Shown here piece after piece: positions 6,755 through 11,933 of a DNA stretch of 11,933 nucleotides; within the stretch, counting starts at the first letter, position 1; each line of letters begins with the position of its first letter. The DNA comes from Planctomycetota bacterium (GTDB lineage Bacteria; Planctomycetota; UBA1135; GCA-002686595), in assembly GCA_027623615.1 (NCBI GenBank), contig JAQBVH010000031.1:1-11933 (forward strand), read 5' to 3'. Under the pieces are notes generated by a model. It was not told the DNA's origin, ran no database searches, and worked only from the letters and a program-made list of their open reading frames with translations. Both the position numbers and the translations under genes were made by a program.

Positions 6755-7090
6755 GACCATGACCAAGTAGCCCTTCCTCTCCGACATCCAGACCATCCGC
6801 GAGCGCGCCCGCCGGCACATCGAGCAGGGCGCGGTGACCGAGGGTTACCGCGCCGACCGCGAGACCGTGCTGCGCCTGCTCAACGAGGCCCTGGCCACGG
6901 AGATCGTGTGTGTGCTGCGCTACCGGCGGCACCACTTCATGGCCTCCGGCCACAAGTCCGAAGCTGTAGCGGCCGAGTTTCTGGTGCACGCGAACGAGGA
7001 GCAGGCCCACGCCGACCTGATCGCGCAGCGCATCGTGCAGCTGGGCGGGGAGCCCGACTTCTCGCCCGAGGGGATCCCGTTGGGACCCCC

Positions 7091-7119
7091 TACGCCCCCT
7101 GCGGAGGCGTGAGTGTTTT
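7091..7119 (+). terminator. Terminator-like hairpin in the ferritin insertion
   Basis: ACGCC (7092-7096) pairs with GGCGT (7106-7110). An inner CC/GG pair (7098-7099 with 7103-7104) closes a three-base loop. TTTT follows at 7116-7119. The stem is short and the T-run brief, so termination would be weak. It sits exactly where the 5' ferritin fragment ends (stop 7110-7112). Confidence 0.3.
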
Positions 7120-7124
7120 CTCGC

Positions 7125-7144
7125 GCCGCACCTGACGGTGCGGC
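7125..7144. repeat. Perfect 8-bp inverted repeat in the ferritin insertion
   Basis: GCCGCACC (7125-7132) and GGTGCGGC (7137-7144) are exact reverse complements around a TGAC loop, forming a strong hairpin near the middle of the insertion. No T-run follows. It is typical of structured miniature repeats rather than of a terminator. Confidence 0.6.
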
Positions 7145-7456
7145 AGCTCGGAGTCTGCATCTGTGGCGCAGCCTCCTAGGGCCTGCTGACCCGCAGCCAT
7201 GCCGAGTACGTGGAGGGGCAGGACCTCGAGGAGATGATCGAGGAGGACCTGGTGGCCGAGCGCATCGCGATCGAGTCCTACTCCGAGATGATCCGCTTCG
7301 TCGGCGACGACGATCCGACCACGCGCACCATGCTCGAGGGCATCCTCGCCATGGAGGAGGAGCACGCGGACGACCTTGCCGGGTATCTCGAGGACATGTA
7401 GCGCCGACGCGGCGTCTCAAGTCGGTTCGCGAACAGGCGTATCCCTGGCCGCAGGG

Positions 7457-7462
7457 TAGAGT
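7457..7462 (+). promoter_or_regulatory. Candidate -10 hexamer TAGAGT of the second sulfatase-like gene
   Basis: TAGAGT lies 11 bases before ATG 7474, leaving a leader of only a few bases and no Shine-Dalgarno. The rest of the 72-base gap (7402-7473) holds a small CGCCG-acg-CGGCG hairpin at 7402-7414 just after the ferritin stop, perhaps a weak terminator. The second sulfatase-like gene may therefore be transcribed on its own. Confidence 0.35.
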
Positions 7463-7473
7463 GCAAGCTCGCC

Positions 7474-9744
7474 ATGCGTTCGGTCCTGTTGCTCGCCACG
7501 ACCGTGCTGCTCGTCGCCTGTGGAGGCGGCGGCGCGGCCGAGGTCGCCCCCGCCCCCGCCGAGTGCCGCTACGAGCGGGTCGCCCTGCTGCCGGACTCCC
7601 CCCGCTCCGCGCCGACGCCGACCGTCGTTGCCCGCTACGTGCCGGCTCCAGGGCTCGCGGGCTGGACGGTCGAGTCGGAGGTGAAGCGCTTCGTCACGCA
7701 CGGCGAGGCGCAGGCGCTGCAGCTGCGCGGCACGCAAGACCGGCGGGTTGTCATCGAATCCGACGTCGCCCAGGGCGAGTTCAACCGTATTCGCATCCAC
7801 GGGCTCTTCAGTTCGCGCCTCGAGGTCAAGGTGGCGATCAACCCGAGCTTCGAGTCCGTCCAGTCCGTCAACGCGGGCCCGCTGCCGCAGGTGCTGCGCT
7901 ACGACCTGCACTGGACGCGTCGTGCCGACGAACCACTCGCTGGCATCGAGCTCGTGTTCACAGGCGGAGGTCCCTTCGAGCTCTTCGCGGTCGAGCTCGT
8001 GAAGACGCCGATCGCCTCACAGCTCCCGCTGGCCGAGGACGGGCCGGGGATCGTGCCGATCCAGAACGAGTCGCGGCGGGCGGTAGGCCTCGTGCCCGAC
8101 TGCCCGCTCGTCGGTGAGGTCGAGGTCAGGCACGCCGGTGAAGTCCTGCGCTTTGCCTTCGGCGTTCCGCCCGAGACCACCACGCCCAGCGCGCAACGTT
8201 CGCGCATCCGCCTGACGGTCGGCGAGGGCGCCGATTCACTGCGCATGGCCGTACCCCTGCCGGACCGCAGGGGCTGGCAGCTCTCCATGGTCGACCTGAC
8301 ACCCTTCGTGGGTCGCACCGTGCCCGTGCGCTTCGAGCTCGTTGCGCCAGGCGACAGGCCCGTCGCGTGCGCGCTCGCCAACGTCGAGGTCGCGCGGCCC
8401 GGCACGGCGCCGCCTGCGGTCGTGGTCATCACCTCGGACACCCACCGCGCCGACTACCTGGGCGTGCTGGGGACCGTCGAGCTCGACACGCCCGTCCTCG
8501 ACGACCTCGCGCGGCGCGGGGTGCTCTTCGAGGACGCCTGGTCGACGACGAACGTGACCTCACCGAGCCACGTCGCGTTGATGACCGGCACGCACCCGCG
8601 GGACACGCGCATGATCGCGAACACGGGTCACCTGGCCGAGGAGGCCCCGACCCTGGCGGAGGCCTTCGCGGCTGCGGGTTGGGCGACGATCGGGGTGGTC
8701 AGCGTGCGGCACCTCGGCCCGCGGGGCATCGGTCTGGGGCAGGGGTTCGATCGCATGTGCGATCCGGTGGGAGAGCCGTGGGATGCGGAAGACGCGCTCG
8801 ACGAGTTCCTGCGCCTGTTGCACGAGCTGGAGGGCGGACCGGTCTTCGCGTGGCTCCACCTGTTCGACGCGCACGATCCCTACGCGCCGCCAGCGGCGTA
8901 CGACAAGTGCTACTACCCCAAGGACCGGAACCCGTACGACCCCGACCTACCCGCTCCCGGCTGGGAGCAGGGCGCGTTCCCGTTCCACCTGACAGCGGTA
9001 CGGGACCCGCTCTTCCCCGAGGCGCAGTACCGCGCGGAGATCGCCTACCTCGACGGGCAACTCGAGCGCTTGATCAGCGACCCGCGCCTGCAGGACGGCT
9101 GGTTCGTGTTCACCTCCGACCACGGTGAGGTGCTCCAGACCCAGGGCTCCTGGTACAACCACGCCTCGATGTTCCCGGCGACGCTGCGCGTGCCGTTGAT
9201 CCTCGTGGGCCCGCAGGTCCCGACCGGGGTGCGCAGCGGCGCGATGGTCGAGCAGACCGATGTCGGGCGCACCCTGCTCGACCTGGCCGGCCTGGGTGGT
9301 GCGGAGTTCCCGGGCCGCAACCTGCTCCTCGCCCACGAGAACGAGGACGCGCCGCGCACGCGCTTCGGCCTGGCGGCAGGCGGCTTCACCGCGTCGATCA
9401 CCGACGGGCGCTGGTACGCGAACCTGACCCTCAAGGCGAACAAGAGCATGTTGCCGCGCGAGCGGGAGACCCACGAGTTCGAGCTCTACGACCTCGACGC
9501 GGACCCCGAGTGCTCGACGCCGGTGCAGGACCAGCAGCCCGAGGTCGCGCGGCGTCTGCGCTCCGAGGTCGTCGCCTGGCTCGAGTCCGCCAGCGCAGAG
9601 GGCTTCGCCAGTCATGCTCCGGTCAGCGCCGAGGAGCTCGCCGCCCTGGCCGCCCTCGGCTATGCCAGCGACATGCCCGAGGTGGGCGCGCAGCGCTGGA
9701 TGGACCCGGATTGTCCTTGCCCACACTGCGCGCGCTGGCGTTGA
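7474..9744 (+). CDS. Sulfatase-family (alkaline-phosphatase superfamily) lipoprotein 2
   Basis: A 756-residue predicted lipoprotein with lipobox LVAC (Cys16), followed by a Gly/Ala/Pro linker. The layout matches the protein encoded at 4493: two beta-rich modules to about residue 315 (WTVESEVKRFVTHG; VGEVEVRHAGEVLRFAFG), then the hydrolase domain. Visible active-site residues are Asp322 (TSDTHRAD), Thr362 at the nucleophile position (T-S-P-S-H), LFDAHDP, Asp549/His550 (SDHGE) and YNHAS where the paralogue has YNHGE. Asp, His and Thr ligands are kept but Cys/Ser for formylglycine is absent. The tail again holds CxCx2C (Cys747, Cys749, Cys752) before a final RWR. Around the nucleophile the two genes encode identical residues with many synonymous differences, indicating an old duplication under purifying selection. 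The substrate is unknown; the likely site is the periplasmic or outer-membrane face. It converges on the DUF1801 gene with three bases between stops. Confidence 0.9.
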   Translation: MRSVLLLATTVLLVACGGGGAAEVAPAPAECRYERVALLPDSPRSAPTPTVVARYVPAPGLAGWTVESEVKRFVTHGEAQALQLRGTQDRRVVIESDVAQGEFNRIRIHGLFSSRLEVKVAINPSFESVQSVNAGPLPQVLRYDLHWTRRADEPLAGIELVFTGGGPFELFAVELVKTPIASQLPLAEDGPGIVPIQNESRRAVGLVPDCPLVGEVEVRHAGEVLRFAFGVPPETTTPSAQRSRIRLTVGEGADSLRMAVPLPDRRGWQLSMVDLTPFVGRTVPVRFELVAPGDRPVACALANVEVARPGTAPPAVVVITSDTHRADYLGVLGTVELDTPVLDDLARRGVLFEDAWSTTNVTSPSHVALMTGTHPRDTRMIANTGHLAEEAPTLAEAFAAAGWATIGVVSVRHLGPRGIGLGQGFDRMCDPVGEPWDAEDALDEFLRLLHELEGGPVFAWLHLFDAHDPYAPPAAYDKCYYPKDRNPYDPDLPAPGWEQGAFPFHLTAVRDPLFPEAQYRAEIAYLDGQLERLISDPRLQDGWFVFTSDHGEVLQTQGSWYNHASMFPATLRVPLILVGPQVPTGVRSGAMVEQTDVGRTLLDLAGLGGAEFPGRNLLLAHENEDAPRTRFGLAAGGFTASITDGRWYANLTLKANKSMLPRERETHEFELYDLDADPECSTPVQDQQPEVARRLRSEVVAWLESASAEGFASHAPVSAEELAALAALGYASDMPEVGAQRWMDPDCPCPHCARWR

Positions 9745-9747
9745 GGG

Positions 9748-10371
9748 TCAGGACCGGCGAGGGGCGGCCTTGCGCGCGGGCTTCTGCTTGGCAGCGGGTT
9801 TCTGCGCCACCGTCTTCCTGGCGGCGGCCTTCTTGGTGACCTTCTTCTTCGCCGTGGCCTTGCTCGCGGCGGGCTTCCTGGCGGCTGCCTGCTTCTTCGC
9901 CGCGGGCTTCTTCTGCGCGGCAGCAGGCACCGACTCCTCGTACGCAGCCACGAACTTCTTCGCGGTCATGCGCTTGATCGCGCGTCCCACCACCTCGAGG
10001 GGCACGTCGTCGAGGCTCTTGACCCGCACGCACGACTTACCCATGTCGAGCTTCTTGCCCGAGGCGAGCCACTCCTCCCGGAAGCGCGCCGACTCCTCCG
10101 GGTGGCAGTAGATGCAGAACAGATAGAGCCCGATGTGGTTCTTCTGGGAGGCCACCGAGGCGAAGGGCAGCGGCTGAGTCGTGTCGCAGTGGTAACCCGC
10201 CGGGTAGACCTTGTGGGGCAGGAAGTAGCCGAGCATCCCGTACTGGATGCCCTCGGCAAACTGCTTGTCGAGGTTGGCCTTGATCACCTTGCGGATCGCC
10301 TGGATCGCCTTGCGTCGATCCTCGGGCAGGGCATCGAGGAGCTCCTTCACGGTGCTGGGCTTGGTCGGCAT
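9748..10371 (-). CDS. DUF1801 protein with histone-H1-like Lys/Ala tail
   Basis: A 207-residue cytosolic protein. Residues about 1-140 match the DUF1801 (YdhG-like) fold: an N-terminal helix (VKELLDALPEDRRKAIQAIR), then a core with AEGIQYGMLGYFLP, HIGLYLFCIY and a C-terminal segment KLDMGKSCVRVKSLDDVP. The biochemical role of this domain is unknown. Residues 154-207 are a low-complexity tail of Lys, Arg, Ala and Pro (KKPAAKKQAAARKPA and similar), resembling bacterial histone-H1-like tails such as AlgP or Hc2, so non-specific DNA or RNA binding is likely (inference). The start at MPTKPS was chosen because TATCGT lies exactly six bases upstream; the seven-residue upstream extension would overlap that hexamer. 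There is no signal peptide. It is divergent from the secreted QW-repeat gene. Confidence 0.85.
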   Translation of the reverse strand: MPTKPSTVKELLDALPEDRRKAIQAIRKVIKANLDKQFAEGIQYGMLGYFLPHKVYPAGYHCDTTQPLPFASVASQKNHIGLYLFCIYCHPEESARFREEWLASGKKLDMGKSCVRVKSLDDVPLEVVGRAIKRMTAKKFVAAYEESVPAAAQKKPAAKKQAAARKPAASKATAKKKVTKKAAARKTVAQKPAAKQKPARKAAPRRS

Positions 10372-10377
10372 GGCCGC

Positions 10378-10383
10378 ACGATA
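10378..10383 (-). promoter_or_regulatory. Candidate -10 hexamer TATCGT of the DUF1801 gene
   Basis: On the minus strand TATCGT is followed by exactly six bases and the ATG at 10371, the same geometry as at the receiver gene. No Shine-Dalgarno is present. It shares a 53-base divergent region with the promoter of the QW-repeat gene. Confidence 0.42.
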
Positions 10384-10408
10384 CCAGGCCAATCCGGGGT
10401 GCTGCGAG

Positions 10409-10414
10409 TAGGAT
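10409..10414 (+). promoter_or_regulatory. Candidate -10 hexamer TAGGAT of the QW-repeat gene
   Basis: TAGGAT precedes ATG 10425 by ten bases. AGGA within it could instead be a Shine-Dalgarno at a spacing of 11. An in-frame ATG at 10413 overlaps the hexamer and would add four residues before the signal peptide, so 10425 is preferred. Confidence 0.33.
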
Positions 10415-10424
10415 GGACCGCAGA

Positions 10425-11933
10425 ATGCGTGCTCTCTTCCTCGCTCTCTGCGTCGCTCCTTCCGCCCTCGCTCAGGACTGGGTTCCGCTGCAGCCCGACA
10501 ACCTGGGCAGCATCGCGAACGGACTGGATGCCAGCCACGTCGCCGACGGGGTGCTCCTGTTCACGGGGGCCGCGGAGGTCGACCGCTACCAGCTCAGCCT
10601 GCCCACCGAGCTGGAGGGGATCACCGCGCTGCGCCTCGAGGTCCTGCCGCACGAGTCCCTGCCCCAGCGAGGTCCGGGGCGCGCGAACAACGGCAACTTC
10701 GTGCTGAGTGAGGTGCAGCTCACCAGCCGGGTGGGACGAACGCCACGACCGGTCGAGCTCGCCAGCGCGACAGCGAGCTTCTCCCAGGTGGGGTGGCCCG
10801 TGCGTGCCGCGATCGACGGTCGCGACGAGACCGGTTGGGCCATCTCGGGCAACACCGGCAAGGAGATCGAGGCCGTGTTCAACCTGGCCGAGCCCCTGGG
10901 CAAGGGACGGCGCACCCTCGAGCTCGCGCTCTCCTTCCACTTCGGCCAGCTCCACTCCATCGGCTGCCTGCGCGTGTCGGTCACGACCGCGTCGGGCGTC
11001 GTCAACGCGGCCGGGGTCAGCGAAGGCCTGTCCAAGCTCGAGCTGGCGATCAACGGCGCGATCGATCGTGGCGTCGGCTACCTGTCGGACGAGCAGGACC
11101 TCGACGGCTCCTGGCCCGGCGACCGCGACCACTACAAGGTCGGCGGGACCGCGCTCAACGTCTACGCGCTCGTCAAGTCGGGCCTGAGCCCGAACCATCA
11201 GAGCGTGCGTCGCGCCCTCGCCTACATCGACGCGAATCCGCCGCAGAAGACCTACGAGGCGGGCTGCGTGCTGATGCTGTACGCGACCCTCGACCACGAG
11301 GTCTACCGCGACCGCGCGCGGGCCGTGCTCGCGGACCTGATGGACTGGCAGGTCAGCGACTGGGGTTATCCCGGCGGCCACGGCGACCCGAACGCGGGCC
11401 ACGTCGACCTGTCGAACACCCAGTACGGCGCGCTCGGCTACTGGGCGGCGGGCAAGCTGGGCCTCGAGGTTCCACAGGTCGCCTGGAAGCGCCTGGCCGA
11501 GGCGGCCCTGCGCTACCAGCGCGCCGACGGCGGCTTCGGCTACACACCCGGCGCGCCCTCGAAAGGCTCGATGAGCGCCGCTGGCGCCGCGATCCTGGCG
11601 CTCTGCATCCCCAACATCGAGGGCGGCCTGAAGCGCGAGTGCGAGGTCGGGCTGAACCAGGGCCTCGAGTGGCTGAACGTGAACTTCCAGCCGACCGAGA
11701 ACACCGGGGCCGGGTCCGGCTGGCTCCTCTACTACCTGTACGGCATCGAGCGCGTGGGCGCCTTCGCCGACCGGGACGTGTTCAACGGGATGAACTGGTA
11801 CCGGGAGGGCGCGCGCCAGCTCATCAAGGAGCAGGAGGACAGGGGCAACTGGGCCGGCGACGGGCGGCCGCTCGCGAACACCTCCTTCGGGCTGCTCTTC
11901 CTCAATCGGGCCAGCGCCTCGGTCACCGGGCCC
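10425..11933 (+). CDS. Secreted QW-repeat (squalene-cyclase-fold) protein, 3' end outside window
   Basis: An open frame of 503 codons running off the window. The signal peptide MRALFLALCVAPSALA is probably cut before Gln17. Residues about 17-190 form a beta-domain with motifs seen in planctomycete DUF1549/DUF1553-type proteins: GPGRxxNGNFVLSEV (83-97), ATASFSQ (about 115-121) and IDGRDETGW (ending Trp138). From about 205 it is helical, with repeats of the prenyltransferase/squalene-oxidase type. QW-like motifs are visible at Gln224-Trp230 (QDLDGSW), Gln365-Phe371 (QRADGGF) and Gln470-Trp476 (QEDRGNW). A DxDD cyclase motif is not seen in the visible part, and export argues against hopanoid synthesis; a glycan- or protein-binding toroid is more likely (inference). 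It is divergent from the DUF1801 gene. Confidence 0.85.
   Translation, partial: MRALFLALCVAPSALAQDWVPLQPDNLGSIANGLDASHVADGVLLFTGAAEVDRYQLSLPTELEGITALRLEVLPHESLPQRGPGRANNGNFVLSEVQLTSRVGRTPRPVELASATASFSQVGWPVRAAIDGRDETGWAISGNTGKEIEAVFNLAEPLGKGRRTLELALSFHFGQLHSIGCLRVSVTTASGVVNAAGVSEGLSKLELAINGAIDRGVGYLSDEQDLDGSWPGDRDHYKVGGTALNVYALVKSGLSPNHQSVRRALAYIDANPPQKTYEAGCVLMLYATLDHEVYRDRARAVLADLMDWQVSDWGYPGGHGDPNAGHVDLSNTQYGALGYWAAGKLGLEVPQVAWKRLAEAALRYQRADGGFGYTPGAPSKGSMSAAGAAILALCIPNIEGGLKRECEVGLNQGLEWLNVNFQPTENTGAGSGWLLYYLYGIERVGAFADRDVFNGMNWYREGARQLIKEQEDRGNWAGDGRPLANTSFGLLFLNRASASVTGP

Larger units (their letters stand above)
7073..7181. other. 109-bp hairpin-bearing insertion inside the ferritin gene
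   Basis: Homology to ferritin-like proteins stops after the Gly of SPEG and resumes at LLTRSH 109 bases later. AGGG occurs at both junctions (7069-7072 and 7178-7181) and could be a target-site duplication; because of it, the boundaries can slide by up to four bases. The insert encodes no protein and has stops. It contains two hairpins (7091-7111 and 7125-7144), and GGAGGC (7103-7108) can also pair with GCCTCC (7171-7176). No clear terminal inverted repeats are seen. A non-autonomous miniature element or REP-like repeat is plausible but unproven. Confidence 0.5.
6759..7401 (+). pseudogene. Broken bacterioferritin-like (ferritin-like diiron) gene
   Basis: Bacterioferritin/Dps-like four-helix proteins oxidise and store iron. 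ATG 6759, four bases after the sulfatase-like stop, begins MTK and then meets TAG at 6768-6770. Past it the frame continues in recognisable family sequence (PFLSDIQTIRERARRHIEQG, then LLNEALATEIVCVLRYRRHH, EEQAHADLIAQRI, GGEPDFSPEG). A 109-bp insertion follows, after which homology resumes in another frame (LLTRSHAEYVEG, then EDLVAERIAIESY, DDDPTTRTMLEGILA, EEEHADDL) to TAG 7399-7401. Removing the insertion leaves 534 bases, exactly 178 codons in one frame. Diiron ligands for helices A and B are 5' of the insertion and those for C and D are 3' of it. GTG 6834 (92 aa) and GTG 7210 (63 aa) could express halves, but neither has a Shine-Dalgarno. The good codon-level preservation suggests recent inactivation. 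Confidence 0.82.

Noticed and set aside
6768..6770. TAG in the ferritin gene read through as an amino acid (for example pyrrolysine)
   Set aside because: Nothing in the window supports recoding, and the separate 109-bp insertion already breaks the same gene, so a pseudogene is simpler.
4481..6820. A 779-codon open frame on the minus strand
   Set aside because: It lies antisense to the sulfatase-like lipoprotein, whose signal peptide and active-site motifs are clear. Its product is a Gly/Arg/His/Gln-rich string without recognisable domains, as expected of the strand opposite a GC-rich gene.
7073..7181. The ferritin insertion as a self-splicing intron or translational bypass
   Set aside because: At 109 bp it is far too short for a group I or II intron. 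The upstream nonsense codon would still block the product, and no bypass take-off or landing signals are recognisable.
7113..8117. A 334-codon plus-strand frame starting in the ferritin insertion
   Set aside because: It reads the second sulfatase-like gene in the wrong frame and gives an Arg/Pro-rich product with no domains.
10347..11402. A 351-codon open frame on the minus strand
   Set aside because: It is opposite the QW-repeat protein, whose plus-strand frame is open to the window edge with a signal peptide and family motifs. The minus product has no recognisable domain.
10425..11933. Squalene-hopene cyclase
   Set aside because: QW motifs are present, but the protein has an export signal and an extra N-terminal beta-domain, and no DxDD catalytic motif appears in the visible part.

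Overview
The window is very GC-rich, with G/C-ending codons throughout. It most likely comes from a planctomycete (Planctomycetota), possibly one of the high-GC deep-branching marine types. This is inferred from the last gene: a secreted protein that joins a beta-domain with the GPGRxxNGNF / A-x-FSQ / IDGxxxTGW motifs, familiar from planctomycete DUF1549/DUF1553-type proteins, to a QW-repeat alpha-toroid. The sulfatase-type lipoproteins agree with this. No rRNA, tRNA, CRISPR array or IS transposase is visible, and no gene-free stretch exceeds 300 bases.

Region 1 (about 1-4400) is a signalling cluster. After the possible tail of an upstream gene come two paired-CBS proteins joined by a TGATG stop/start overlap. 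They are followed by a soluble PAS-PAS histidine kinase whose first PAS domain carries the haem-ligand signature of the oxygen sensor FixL, then a NarL/FixJ-type response regulator and a divergent universal stress protein (Usp). A stand-alone receiver on the minus strand converges on the Usp gene. The set resembles the FixLJ and DosR-type modules that link oxygen or redox status to energy and dormancy responses. That functional reading is inference.

Region 2 (about 4400-9745) holds two paralogous lipoproteins of about 755 residues. Each has a two-part beta-rich N-terminal region, a sulfatase/alkaline-phosphatase-superfamily domain with Thr at the nucleophile position (not the Cys or Ser that becomes formylglycine), and the same CxCx2C tail at its C-terminus. 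Between them lies a bacterioferritin-like gene broken by an in-frame TAG at codon 4 and by a 109-bp hairpin-bearing insertion flanked by AGGG direct repeats. Removing the insertion restores a single 178-codon frame.

Region 3 (9748-11933) has a DUF1801 protein with a histone-H1-like Lys/Ala tail on the minus strand. Divergent from it is the secreted QW-repeat protein, which is cut by the window end.

A recurrent regulatory pattern runs through the window. TAnnnT hexamers sit 6-11 bases upstream of the chosen start codon of six genes on both strands, which suggests leaderless or near-leaderless mRNAs. The internal CBS gene and the response regulator instead have clear Shine-Dalgarno sequences.
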